A stretch of DNA of 64,000 bases from JAJDFU01 sp964640855 (GTDB taxonomy: Bacteria > Bacteroidota > Bacteroidia > Chitinophagales > Saprospiraceae), in NCBI GenBank assembly GCA_964640855.1, contig CAZXIX010000001.1, forward strand, positions 1-64,000. Direction: 5' to 3'. The notes beneath the pieces are model-generated. The model was not told the DNA's origin. It did no database searches and saw only the letters and a list, made by a program, of their open reading frames with translations. Each line of letters opens with the position of its first letter. Within the stretch, counting starts at the first letter, position 1. The position numbers and the translations under genes are program-made. Of the stretch, positions 1-9,059 are shown piece by piece.

Positions 1-44
1 GCTTCCTTTCTTCTTTTCCTTAACGCTTTCTCTAAAAGCGAGTG

Positions 45-75
45 CAAAGATAAACCATAGTTATTTACCGCGCAA
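45..75 (-). promoter_or_regulatory. Bacteroidota-type promoter reading leftwards out of the window
   Basis: Read on the minus strand there is a TTG (75-73), a 20-base spacer and a perfect -7 element TATCTTTG (52-45), matching the Bacteroidota TTG / TAnnTTTG pattern. It should drive a gene that starts to the left of base 1, so the target is not visible. Confidence 0.5.
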
Positions 76-315
76 CATTCACAGGAAGAAAAAATTCATT
101 CTTCCGAAAAAAAGAACCTTTCAGGTGAATGGATAGCGGGCTTGGACCATGAACATCAGGGAATGCACTGCCCTTTCCAGACTCAATTTAACTGCCCGTT
201 CATTTTAAGTCGGACTTACAAGATAAGTCTTCCGAGAGAAAAATCCAACACTCCCGCTATAATTGTGGATTGTTTTTGTCCCGTTGGCTCCCGTCTTTTG
301 AGCGGGAATGGCAAC

Positions 316-345
316 CAAAAAGAGCCAACCCCTCAGGGCTGACTC
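316..345 (-). terminator. Rho-independent terminator downstream of the T9SS protein
   Basis: On the minus strand GAGTCAGCC (345-337) pairs with GGTTGGCTC (330-322) around a 6-base loop, a 9-bp stem with two G-U pairs, followed directly by five T residues (321-317). It lies about 150 bases after the stop codon of the gene ending at 492. Confidence 0.65.
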
Positions 346-390
346 TGGTCACCAAAATTTTCGCTCAACTACGGCTTCTAGATTAGGGTA

Positions 391-415
391 CAAAAAGCCT
401 CCCGTAGCTAAGGCT
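391..415 (-). terminator. Second, weaker terminator hairpin after the T9SS protein
   Basis: On the minus strand AGCCT (415-411) pairs with AGGCT (400-396) across a 10-base loop and is followed by TTTTTG. It is nearer the stop codon at 492 than the hairpin at 316-345. The two may act in series. Confidence 0.4.
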
Positions 416-491
416 ATCCTCGGTTTTTGCACCTTGCCTGGCCACAAAAATGAATCTTTTTCGCCATCAGCAACCCTTTTCCAGACACACC

Positions 492-3400
492 CTAGTTGCC
501 TACCAACAATTTTTGCGTAGCTACTCTGTCTCCGGAGGCTAACCTGACCCAGTACATTCCTTGAGGGAGGTCTGTGAGGTCGAGTTGGATAAGTTGTTTC
601 CCGGATGAAAGATCTGCCCGAATGGTTCTGCTGACCGGCTTACCGCTCAGGTCAAAAAGTTGCACCACAACCCACTCCGGTTTTCCCAGACTAAATTCCA
701 AAAATGCCCGGGCCGAAGCGGGATTCGGGAAGAGCTTCAGGTCCGTTGCCGTGACAGGAGCTGCCTCAACATGCGTTACGACATCGCTGTCAAAGGACCA
801 CCGAATCGGGTTTGCCATGCTATTCCCGTATTGGTCTTTCAAATCCGATACTTGTACTTCCAGCACTTGATCACTGACCTGGCCTGGGTCCAGGAAAATT
901 TGGTTTTCCGAACAACTGATCTGCAGCTCGTAGGTTTTCCCCGAAGGTTGACCGATGACCGTGATCATATCCCCTTCAATAAGCGAGCAGTCCAACGCCT
1001 CATCAAAGGTTACCGAAATGATGTCCCCTCCGTCGTACCGACCATCCGAGGGTTCGGGCACCCCGAAAAGCGAGGGGCCCCTCCGGTCAATCTTCCCCCT
1101 TGACTTTTCTGTGTACTTCACCCCTTCCTGACAACCTAGTACGGCCCGCAACTCATAATCTCCATCCGGAATATCCGGAAGATTCAACAGGACGTTCGTT
1201 CCTCCAGCGCTGTTGCTCAGTTCTTCTTTGGTGAATTCTTGTAGAGTAGCCCAAACCTGGGTGCCCGATGGGGCATATTGAAGCCTGACTTCATTCAGGG
1301 CATCCAGGTCGTAGCCCCTGATATTTACGTCCAATAGATCGTTGTCCTCTTGATTGATCAACCAACCGCTTTCCGGACGGTGAAGAACAATGTCGCTGCA
1401 AGGGCTGTCAAACCGAACCGACAAGGAAAGGGTATCGGCTATGGACCGATCCCCGCAGCCGGACAGCAGGACGAACTTCAAGTCATCGTAATCGAAAGCG
1501 ACGGGTCCGCGCTCGATGGTTACTGTGGCGTTGACCGATTTGCCTGCCGGTATGCTGAAGGGGGTAGGTACACCTCCCTGGATCTCGCTCCCACCCAATT
1601 TAATTCTGGCTCCGTCCGGATTGCTTTCCTGCAGGAAAATTAGGTTGTAGAATTGATCCTCGTCGCTTTGGCTGGTATTTCCCAACTGGATCTGGAAGAC
1701 TGCCTCATCCGCAGGATCAATGCCGGTACGGATACGCGTGTTGGCTACCAATTGCACGCCTTCTCTCGGTTGGGAACCCGGTTCCCAAGGACAGCTGCTG
1801 GTCCCGCTGGCCAGAGAAAATACGGGCGTCCCGTAAACTTCATCGGCCAGGATATCGACGCTGAAGAAATCCCCAACGTCGTCATCATTCAGGAAGTAGC
1901 CGGTGGTCCGGCTGTAGGTCGTGGATGTGAAAGCCGATGCCCCAAAGTCCATACGGAACCTTGTTTCCACTCCCCCGCTGACACCTGCGCCACCTACTTC
2001 AAGCCCCGCCTCTGCCGCCACGGCAGATTCGAGATAAAGATTGAATTCAATGCTCCCCGACTGGGATTTATTTACTTCCGTAGAAGAACTGAAAGGCACG
2101 CCGGCACTGAATGATCTATTTTCGATGAAGGTGGCTTTTTCCTTCAATTTATCATTCAGGCCCAGGGTCTGTTGCCAAACCTCCATTTGATCCCGGTAAA
2201 GCTGAGCTGAATCCGACCCTTGCCCCTCGTAAATCCGCCGAAGCGTTTGCAGTTGCGGGAGCAGGGTATTCCGAATATGGCCTTCGGTGTACATGAAGGT
2301 GGTGGCGAAACCATCGTTCCCTATGATCAGGTCAACGGATTTATCCACCCGGCAACGGTTCTCATCGTATTCGATCACATCGGTCAGCGCGTAGATCATA
2401 TTCATAGCCGAACCGATATAAACATCACCCTCTTTACCGGTAATGTCCGGATTACCGGATGTAGCATATCGCTGGGCATTGATGATCTCCACGTCCAGTT
2501 CATTCTGAGCTTGCACGCTGGCTCCGACTTCGAGCGACTGTTTGATCCTGCCCCAGATCTCCGTCTCCGTACTGACGCCAATGCCGGCTTCAAATTTGGT
2601 TCCGACTTTTACCTCGCCCCATGCCCTGGCGCCTGTGCTCAGCTTCGAAGAAAACCCCAGCGCAAAACGGGTAGATGTTCTTTCTTCCAGATAGCTGTAA
2701 CTGGCATCCCCGGGCGGATCACGCAGGATCATAAAAGGGACTTCGGGCGAGACCGTGGAAAACGTTTTTTCTCTGGGTCGATTTCCCGTAACGATCAGCT
2801 GTTGACTGTAGATATCCGTTTGCCCTTCCACGTTCGCCAGGATTTCAATTTGTTTGGTATGGGGAGCAATAATATTGGGTTCTCCCGGCAGCAGGTCGTA
2901 ATAGGCAATTCCTCCTTCCAGGGGGATCGTATCCCGCCGGAAGGAATCCCCTACGTCGTCCAGAATGATCACATGGCCGCTGCTGGTCAGACAAGATTCA
3001 TTTCCGAAACTCTCAAAAACCCGGATCTCAAGAGGGTAAGTACTGGTCTGATGTACAACCGGAAGATCGCAAACCGGATCCGGCATACCCAATACCCTTA
3101 TTTCAGGAGGCTTTCGGAAAATGAAATTCTTTTCTGCAGTTCCCCCGGTCAGGTCCAGGGTATCCGCTTGGAAGAAATTCACGACTTCTTCCCCGTCTAT
3201 TTCCGAAGGATTTTCAGACACAAAGCGGGTGACCTCTACCCGATAGGCTCTCGAAGGGAGCAATACCTCGTAGTAACCCATGGGATCCGATGTGGTTACG
3301 GTCTTCTGGAAACATTCTGCCGGACCATCCAGCGCGGTGAACGTAACGTCCGCTATGCCGATGAAGATATTGCAGCCTGCCAGTACATATCCCCTCAGGG

Positions 3401-5003
3401 TATCTCTTTGGGTATTTTCAAAATTCACTCCGTTCAGGTCTTCATCGATGAAAAATTCCTTTTCTGGCGGGCTGAAGCTATGTCCTTCAAATTCGGGTGC
3501 AATATCATAGATCCCGGTCTCCTGAACCGTCAAGCTATAGTTCCCTTGGCCATCCGTCAGAGTTCCCTGAAAAAGGTCATCCACCAGAATCCGGACATCC
3601 GCAAGGCCGCAAGTGTCCCCGTCCATCACTTGAGTCACCCTTCCTGTCACCGTAAAGGAGGTAGTATCGATAAAATTGACGTCGGGGAAAGAAGGGTTTT
3701 GGAGATCCAGCGTTCGTTCTAGAAACCCAGGATTAAAGCCCCGGTCCTCCAGGGAAGGAGTGATCCTGAATTTAGCCCGATCGTAATAATAAATGTCCTT
3801 GATCTCATAAAAGCCCGAGCCGTCTGTGATGGCACAATAGGCAGACTTCCCGTCTGCCCCGTCCGGGATGCTATCCAGTCGTTCGGCACAAACCGTAACT
3901 CCACTTACCGGTCCACCGAAAGGGGCTTTTACCTCGCCGGTAATGGTTCCGTTTGGCGTACGATATCCGGCATCCACCAAGGGAGTGTAGTCGTTGAGCT
4001 CATCATCTCTGACGGGAATGACCCGATAAGAATAGTTGAATCCGGGGATGCCGTCTCTATCATCGAATTGGGTGGTGCCGCTGCCCAGGTCAGCTTCGAG
4101 TTGCTCATCATCTCGCCATACTTCAATTTTATCGGCGAAAGAGGAAAGATTGGTCCACGTTATCTTGGTGCGATTGGAAAACTCTCCATCCGAAGCGGTG
4201 ATCGTAGCCGGTAGGGTGGATCCTTGGTCTGAACGAAAGCCGGATGTATGCCCGCCCCAACTGTTGGTATAGGTACGTACATAATAGGTGTGGGTCTCAT
4301 TGGGGCTTACCTGAGTATCTGTCCAACTTCGGGTGGAGCCGCTTACCGTGGCTACAAGATTGCTCAGGTCGTCCCGATAAATGCGATAGCCGTGGTTTCC
4401 GTTGGGAATATCGGTGCCTTTTTCCCAAGTGACATGGATCGTATGCAGGGCTTCTTCGTCGGTAGCCTTTACATTCGTCGGGGCTTTAATAGAGGAAGAT
4501 GTTCGGGAAAGGCTTCCCGTGGAATTGCCCGTCCCGCTGCAACCGATCCAGCAATTGAACAAGGCATTGTTGGTGCCGGACATGCTTCCGGTCCATGAAT
4601 ACGTCAGGTTCCGGCTGGGGCCTACCGCTACACTGTAGCTGGTGCCGCTATGACTCCGTGAGGTAAACGTAAAGGTCTTGGTTGAGCTCCCGTACCTCAG
4701 CTTAACCACCCATTCGTTATCGCAATCGCACCAATGCGGAAAGTCGTTGAAGGTGAAGTACATGTAGTAGTCGCTGCCATTGGACGAGATGTTCCATGTC
4801 CAGGCGTTCGTTCCACGGGCCCCGCTCGTATCGTGGGCACTTCCTTCGGCCGATTCAGGCAACAGAACAGGCCCATTCGGATGAAAGATCTGTCCTGGAC
4901 TCACTTGGGTAAAGGACAAAACAAGCAGGATAATCAGTCCGGACAGCACGGAAAGTCTTTTCCGAAAATGGATATAGAGGAAAAGATTGGATATGGGTTT
5001 CAT
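492..5003 (-). CDS. Giant secreted multidomain protein with T9SS sorting domain
   Basis: This 1503-residue protein is exported and probably surface-attached or released by the type IX system. A basic N terminus is followed by a hydrophobic stretch (about residues 17-31) typical of a signal peptide. Two fibronectin type III-like domains follow (about 174-262 and 263-348), then three carboxypeptidase-regulatory/CnaB-like beta sandwiches (about 352-620). A long central region (about 780-1130) matches nothing I can name and has stretches of alternating small and hydrophobic residues. An Ig-like domain (the part beginning RRGPSLFGVPEPSDG) precedes the C-terminal 80 residues, which contain LFPNPA and a final lysine-rich strand, the hallmark of a T9SS type A domain. 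Ligand and function are unknown. Family-level calls are from motif recognition only; the T9SS domain is the most certain part. Confidence 0.85.
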   Translation of the reverse strand: MKPISNLFLYIHFRKRLSVLSGLIILLVLSFTQVSPGQIFHPNGPVLLPESAEGSAHDTSGARGTNAWTWNISSNGSDYYMYFTFNDFPHWCDCDNEWVVKLRYGSSTKTFTFTSRSHSGTSYSVAVGPSRNLTYSWTGSMSGTNNALFNCWIGCSGTGNSTGSLSRTSSSIKAPTNVKATDEEALHTIHVTWEKGTDIPNGNHGYRIYRDDLSNLVATVSGSTRSWTDTQVSPNETHTYYVRTYTNSWGGHTSGFRSDQGSTLPATITASDGEFSNRTKITWTNLSSFADKIEVWRDDEQLEADLGSGTTQFDDRDGIPGFNYSYRVIPVRDDELNDYTPLVDAGYRTPNGTITGEVKAPFGGPVSGVTVCAERLDSIPDGADGKSAYCAITDGSGFYEIKDIYYYDRAKFRITPSLEDRGFNPGFLERTLDLQNPSFPDVNFIDTTSFTVTGRVTQVMDGDTCGLADVRILVDDLFQGTLTDGQGNYSLTVQETGIYDIAPEFEGHSFSPPEKEFFIDEDLNGVNFENTQRDTLRGYVLAGCNIFIGIADVTFTALDGPAECFQKTVTTSDPMGYYEVLLPSRAYRVEVTRFVSENPSEIDGEEVVNFFQADTLDLTGGTAEKNFIFRKPPEIRVLGMPDPVCDLPVVHQTSTYPLEIRVFESFGNESCLTSSGHVIILDDVGDSFRRDTIPLEGGIAYYDLLPGEPNIIAPHTKQIEILANVEGQTDIYSQQLIVTGNRPREKTFSTVSPEVPFMILRDPPGDASYSYLEERTSTRFALGFSSKLSTGARAWGEVKVGTKFEAGIGVSTETEIWGRIKQSLEVGASVQAQNELDVEIINAQRYATSGNPDITGKEGDVYIGSAMNMIYALTDVIEYDENRCRVDKSVDLIIGNDGFATTFMYTEGHIRNTLLPQLQTLRRIYEGQGSDSAQLYRDQMEVWQQTLGLNDKLKEKATFIENRSFSAGVPFSSSTEVNKSQSGSIEFNLYLESAVAAEAGLEVGGAGVSGGVETRFRMDFGASAFTSTTYSRTTGYFLNDDDVGDFFSVDILADEVYGTPVFSLASGTSSCPWEPGSQPREGVQLVANTRIRTGIDPADEAVFQIQLGNTSQSDEDQFYNLIFLQESNPDGARIKLGGSEIQGGVPTPFSIPAGKSVNATVTIERGPVAFDYDDLKFVLLSGCGDRSIADTLSLSVRFDSPCSDIVLHRPESGWLINQEDNDLLDVNIRGYDLDALNEVRLQYAPSGTQVWATLQEFTKEELSNSAGGTNVLLNLPDIPDGDYELRAVLGCQEGVKYTEKSRGKIDRRGPSLFGVPEPSDGRYDGGDIISVTFDEALDCSLIEGDMITVIGQPSGKTYELQISCSENQIFLDPGQVSDQVLEVQVSDLKDQYGNSMANPIRWSFDSDVVTHVEAAPVTATDLKLFPNPASARAFLEFSLGKPEWVVVQLFDLSGKPVSRTIRADLSSGKQLIQLDLTDLPQGMYWVRLASGDRVATQKLLVGN

Positions 5004-5112
5004 GATCGAAATTTTGGTGACTGCAAAAAGGTCTCAAGGGTAAAGGCGACAAAAAGCCCCGAAACCGTTAAAGCAGTTCCAAAAATTTCTGATTCGGCAT
5101 CCTGCCGGGAGT

Positions 5113-6012
5113 TCAGCCTGCTCCGATTTGGCCCGGATCTTTTACCGGAGAGGCGGTCAGAGTTGTTTTTTTTCGGAAAATTTCGAACAGGGTTGTACAG
5201 GAAAAGAGCAGCAAGTAACCATAGGCCATGTCATCAACGGGGATGGAAACGAGGCGAAGCCCAAGGTATTCGTCGGGATTGTATTGTACGATCGGGGCTT
5301 CGGTGAATCCTCCGGTCAGCACGCCATTCACCAACATAAACGGGATCAGGGTGACCCCGTATCCGAGGTAAAATCTGCTTCGCCAGCGTGCCGGATAAAA
5401 CCATAAATGGAAGCCTTGAAAGGCTGCGCACATCAAAAAGGTGGTGGCCGTGTAGATCTGATTCAGGTGGATGATCCCTATTGCCAAAAACCCGACCCAC
5501 AAAACGGAAGAAATGTAAGGTTCCCCTTTTCGAAGCGGATCCTTCTCTAAATAAACCCTTAAGCACTCGTAAGTGAAAATGCAGGCATAAGGAACCGTGA
5601 AAAAGAACAATAACTCCTCTACCGGGAGATCCATGAAGTACCAACCGGTCAGATAATCCGGATTGAACCCCCAGACGCCGGCATGCGTAAAATACTGGTC
5701 CCAGACGATGAAAATAAACCCGACCACGCCTATGGCCGGAAATAAATATTTCCAATAGCGGTAGAAATGAACTTTTCGATCGAAGCTCAAGGCCAGGACG
5801 GGCAAAAGGCTGAAGATATGCAAGTAGAGGTAGGCATAGGGGGATTCCAGCCATGAAAAGTTCATCAATACTTCCACTTCATTTTGCAGGGCGGCGGCGC
5901 TTACGGAGGTGAGTCTCCAAAGCAACAGAACGAGAAAAAAAGCGGATATCCACCAGCCCAACTGGAGCCTCAATGAGATCCGGTCGTTGGTTAGCCTACG
6001 GCCAAAATTCAT
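5113..6012 (-). CDS. crtYcd: Lycopene cyclase (fused CrtYc-CrtYd type), integral membrane
   Basis: This 299-residue, highly hydrophobic protein should cyclise the ends of lycopene to beta-carotene in the inner membrane. It has several predicted helices and the acidic motif PVEELLFF typical of heterodimer-type cyclases fused into one chain. The ATG at 6012 overlaps the stop codon of crtB as ATGA, which strongly supports this start. It adds about 49 residues with one extra hydrophobic segment before the usual family start, represented here by a Met at 5865. Placement at the end of crtI-crtB supports the function. No ketolase or hydroxylase gene sits beside it, so the end product may be beta-carotene unless those genes are elsewhere. 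Confidence 0.85.
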   Translation of the reverse strand: MNFGRRLTNDRISLRLQLGWWISAFFLVLLLWRLTSVSAAALQNEVEVLMNFSWLESPYAYLYLHIFSLLPVLALSFDRKVHFYRYWKYLFPAIGVVGFIFIVWDQYFTHAGVWGFNPDYLTGWYFMDLPVEELLFFFTVPYACIFTYECLRVYLEKDPLRKGEPYISSVLWVGFLAIGIIHLNQIYTATTFLMCAAFQGFHLWFYPARWRSRFYLGYGVTLIPFMLVNGVLTGGFTEAPIVQYNPDEYLGLRLVSIPVDDMAYGYLLLFSCTTLFEIFRKKTTLTASPVKDPGQIGAG

Positions 6013-6845
6013 AAAAGATTGAGCTGATTCTTGACGGCCGAGCTGAGCAGAAGATACATTTTGCGACTATCCGGAACCCGGATCCGCTCCTGCTGAACCT
6101 GAGCCGCCGGCGAACGCTTGATCTTCTGGAAAAGATTAATATAATAAATGTAGGCCAGGTAAACGCCAAAGCGAACCCCTTTGGGAAGCTGTACGATTCC
6201 CAGATAGGCATCGTCAAAGTCCTTTTTGATATCCGCCTCGATGGCCTTTTTCTCTTCATTGTTGAAGCGCGAATAATCAATGCCCGGGAAGTAAACCCGG
6301 CCCCGGTCATCGAAATCGGCTTTCATGTCCCTAAGGAAATTGATCTTCTGGAAAGCCGAGCCCAGACTTTTGGCCGGAGCTTCGAGCCGGTGGTACATTT
6401 CGTGATCCCCTTCGCAGAAAACCCGCAAACACATCAGGCCCACCACTTCCGCGCTACCATATATATACTTTTGGTAAAGGCGGTCTTCATAGGCGGAATG
6501 CTCCAGATCCATTTCCATGCTATCCAGAAAAGCGTCGATGAGATCCTGCTGAATGTCGTAATCCCGAACGACCTCCTGAAAGGCTTGCAAAACGGGATTC
6601 AGGCTGATGCCTTCGTCTATGGCCAAATAGGTATCGGCCCGGAAGCGGTCCAGCAACTCCTTCTTATCAAATTGGTGGAAGGTGTCCACGATTTCATCTG
6701 CAAATCGAACAAAACCATAAATCGCGTAGATCGGCGAGCGATACTTCCGATCAAAGGCCTTGATGCCCAGAGAAAAAGAAGTACTGTACCTATTGGTTAT
6801 CAGTTTGCTGCACTCCAGACACGTTTTCGTGTAAAGCTCTAACAT
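6009..6845 (-). CDS. crtB: Phytoene synthase
   Basis: This 278-residue squalene/phytoene synthase family enzyme condenses two geranylgeranyl diphosphates to phytoene. Both metal-binding aspartate motifs are visible: DEIVD at residues 50-54 and RDMKAD ending at D177, the latter followed by DFDDRGRVYFPG. Length is normal for bacterial CrtB. It begins 21 bases after the crtI stop codon and its TGA overlaps the ATG of the lycopene cyclase, so the three genes form one operon with translational coupling at the crtB-cyclase junction. Confidence 0.95.
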   Translation of the reverse strand: MLELYTKTCLECSKLITNRYSTSFSLGIKAFDRKYRSPIYAIYGFVRFADEIVDTFHQFDKKELLDRFRADTYLAIDEGISLNPVLQAFQEVVRDYDIQQDLIDAFLDSMEMDLEHSAYEDRLYQKYIYGSAEVVGLMCLRVFCEGDHEMYHRLEAPAKSLGSAFQKINFLRDMKADFDDRGRVYFPGIDYSRFNNEEKKAIEADIKKDFDDAYLGIVQLPKGVRFGVYLAYIYYINLFQKIKRSPAAQVQQERIRVPDSRKMYLLLSSAVKNQLNLL

Positions 6846-6866
6846 GACGAGTTGGTTTTTATCCGG

Positions 6867-8345
6867 TCAGTTTGCAGGAATGAATTTTTCTATTTCGTTG
6901 GCCACCACTCTTCCCGAGATCAAGGATGGCGGAACGCCAGGCCCGGGAGTCGTCAATTGTCCCGTGAAGAACAGATTCTTGACCTTTCGGCTTTTCAGCT
7001 TGGGCTTTAAAAAAGCCGTCTGGAGCAACGTATTCGCCAGGCCATAGGCATTGCCCCGAAAAGCGTGGTAGTCCTGCTCGAAATCCCGGTGGGCAAAGTC
7101 CCGGCGATAAGAAATCGCGGAGCGGATGTCCTGACCGGTCAGTTTTTCCAATCGGTCCATCACGATGTCGAAATATTGCTCTCGTTTTTCATCTGTATCC
7201 TCCAGCCCGGGCGCCAGGGGTATCAAAATAAACAGGTTTTCCTTTCCAACCGGTGCGACTGAAGGATCTGTTACCGAAGGTACGCAAACATAGAATAACG
7301 GTTGGGTTGGCCATTTGGGATCTTCGTAGATCTCTTGGGCATGCAGCGAAAAATCGGCGTCAAAAAACAGATTGTGGTGCAAAAGGCCTTCCAGCTTTTT
7401 ATCGACCCCCAGATAAAAGAGCAGGGAAGAAGGCGCCATCGTTCTTTTTTGCCAGTACTTCTCGGAATACATGCGATGCTCGGGAGCCAGCAACTTCTGT
7501 TCTACATGATGGTAATCGGCGCCTCCCACCACTACGTCGGCTTCGAAAGCTCCGTTTGAAGTCACCAGCTTGCGGGCATGACCCTTGGGAACGACGATTT
7601 CCTGTACCTCTTCCCCCAGCCGGATATCCACTCCTTTCTCCTGAGCCAGGCTCACCATGCCCTCTACGATCCGGTGCATGCCTCCCATGGGATACCAGGT
7701 TCCCATGACCATATCCGCATAATTCATCAGGCTGTACATGGCCGGCGTCTTCTCGGGAGTCGCACCCAGGAACAGAACCGGAAACTCCAGCAACTGGATC
7801 AGATGCGGATGGGAAAACAAGCTTTTGACATGCCCGGAAATGGAACTGAACATCTGCAGGCGGAACAGACTGGAAACCACTCTTAAATCCGCGAATTCCA
7901 GCAGAGAATGTCCGGGTTTGTGTACAAACTCATTCATTCCCACCCGGTACTTATATTCCGCTTCCTTCAGAAACTTTTCAAGAGCCCGGCTGCTCCCGGG
8001 CTCATATCTTTCGAACATAGCCTTCAAGGCTTCCGTTCCAGCCGGTACGTCCATGATCTCTCCCGGACCGAAGTAGATCCGGTAAGAAGGGTCCAGCCGG
8101 GTGAGTTCGTAGTAATCGGAGGGCTTTTTCCCGAAATACCCGAAGTATTGTTCGAAAACATCCGGCATCCAATACCAACTTGGCCCCATGTCAAAGACAA
8201 ACCCATCGGCTTCAAACTGGCGGGCTCTCCCTCCGGCCTGATCATTCTTTTCGAGGATGGTCACCTGATATCCTTTATCCGCCAGGTGCGTAGCCGCAGA
8301 AAGACCTGCAAAGCCTGATCCAATAATGACAGCGGTCTTGTTCAA
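6867..8345 (-). CDS. crtI: Phytoene desaturase (CrtI type)
   Basis: This 492-residue FAD-dependent amine-oxidase-fold enzyme converts phytoene to lycopene. The dinucleotide-binding motif GSGFAG is at residues 9-14 with E32 at the end of the second strand. A C-terminal segment with TPGPGVPPSLISG is typical of CrtI. The first codon at the conserved start position is TTG at 8345; no in-frame ATG lies upstream, so a TTG start is the best choice. It is the first gene of crtI-crtB-crtYcd. A perfect palindrome and a strong hairpin lie immediately upstream and may regulate the operon. Confidence 0.93.
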   Translation of the reverse strand: MNKTAVIIGSGFAGLSAATHLADKGYQVTILEKNDQAGGRARQFEADGFVFDMGPSWYWMPDVFEQYFGYFGKKPSDYYELTRLDPSYRIYFGPGEIMDVPAGTEALKAMFERYEPGSSRALEKFLKEAEYKYRVGMNEFVHKPGHSLLEFADLRVVSSLFRLQMFSSISGHVKSLFSHPHLIQLLEFPVLFLGATPEKTPAMYSLMNYADMVMGTWYPMGGMHRIVEGMVSLAQEKGVDIRLGEEVQEIVVPKGHARKLVTSNGAFEADVVVGGADYHHVEQKLLAPEHRMYSEKYWQKRTMAPSSLLFYLGVDKKLEGLLHHNLFFDADFSLHAQEIYEDPKWPTQPLFYVCVPSVTDPSVAPVGKENLFILIPLAPGLEDTDEKREQYFDIVMDRLEKLTGQDIRSAISYRRDFAHRDFEQDYHAFRGNAYGLANTLLQTAFLKPKLKSRKVKNLFFTGQLTTPGPGVPPSLISGRVVANEIEKFIPAN

Positions 8346-8354
8346 ATGAAATTC

Positions 8355-8369
8355 TTTTGCTGAGCAAAA
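8355..8369. promoter_or_regulatory. Perfect 15-bp palindrome just upstream of crtI
   Basis: TTTTGCT-G-AGCAAAA is a perfect inverted repeat whose near edge is 9 bases from the crtI start codon. Its position suits an operator or a small leader hairpin controlling the carotenoid operon. Which factor would bind is unknown. Confidence 0.45.
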
Positions 8370-8371
8370 CA

Positions 8372-8404
8372 GCGGCCTCCCCGGAATGTTCAGGCCGCCT
8401 TTTT
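8372..8404. terminator. Bidirectional terminator between the rhodanese gene and crtI
   Basis: GCGGCCT (8372-8378) and AGGCCGC (8392-8398) form a 7-bp GC-rich stem. On the plus strand it is followed by CTTTTT, on the minus strand by TGTTTTG. Both flanking genes are on the minus strand, so it would end the upstream rhodanese transcript and also block antisense transcription from the left. Confidence 0.6.
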
Positions 8405-8621
8405 ACATTCCTTTCAGGGGGGCCGGGGGTGTGGGTCCGCATGCTGTCAGCGGTTCTTGCCCTTCGGGTGCATCCTTTACCTTTTGAGGCCAAAAGAGAC
8501 AGACAACCCGTAACGAAACCCGACCACCATCGGGGATTTACCCTCCATCCCAATCCTGATCCCAGTAGGGGTCCGGCAGTAGGGGCGGATTAGCACAAAT
8601 GCCTGGCCCTGGAGAATGAGA

Positions 8622-9014
8622 TCATTTTGCCGGGGGCCATGTCCGATAGCCTCCCCCCAGATCGTAGATCAGCCGGAACCCGGATTCTTCCAGGATGGAG
8701 GCTGCTTTTCGGCTTCGGACCCCTGCCTGGCAATAGACCATGACCGGCTTTTCCTTGTCCAGGCTTTCGATGAATTCCCGGAAACCGGCTTCTTCGAGGA
8801 CGTCGACATTGGTCGCTCCCGCAATGTGACCCCGGGCAAACTCATCAGGCCGTCTTACATCCAGCAATTGCGGGTCTTGCAATCCGGTGAGACGGGCTTC
8901 GAATTCCCGGGCCGAGAGGACTTCATTGGTGGATTGGGAAGGGGTGGTCTGCCCGGTACAAGCCGACAACTGAAGGATCAATCCACCGAGCAGAACCCAA
9001 ATTAATCTTGGCAT
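8622..9014 (-). CDS. Rhodanese-domain lipoprotein
   Basis: This 130-residue protein has a lipoprotein signal ending in LSAC (Cys19) and one rhodanese domain. The active-site loop CQAGVRS places the catalytic cysteine at residue 95, so it should be a competent sulfurtransferase or persulfide carrier anchored on the periplasmic side of a membrane. It follows the exported protein at 9060-9437 by 45 bases on the same strand and the two may be co-transcribed. The substrate is not indicated. A second rhodanese lipoprotein is encoded at 57573-58124. Confidence 0.85.
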   Translation of the reverse strand: MPRLIWVLLGGLILQLSACTGQTTPSQSTNEVLSAREFEARLTGLQDPQLLDVRRPDEFARGHIAGATNVDVLEEAGFREFIESLDKEKPVMVYCQAGVRSRKAASILEESGFRLIYDLGGGYRTWPPAK

Positions 9015-9059
9015 GCTTTTTTTCCCTCTAGTATAAGAAGGAAAGCAGAATTGCGGTAG

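Larger units (their letters stand above)
76..491. other. Gene-free stretch between an off-window gene and the T9SS protein
   Basis: About 415 bases hold no convincing gene; the short open frames here have no recognisable content. The stretch contains two terminator-like hairpins for the minus-strand gene on the right (listed separately) and a third weak hairpin near 210-236 built on ACTTA/TAAGT plus TCGG/CCGA. Nothing else stands out. Confidence 0.5.

Noticed and set aside
2220..3722. Long plus-strand open frame (about 500 codons) opposite the T9SS protein
   Set aside because: It is the antisense of a well-supported coding region and has no domain similarity; it is a product of codon bias.
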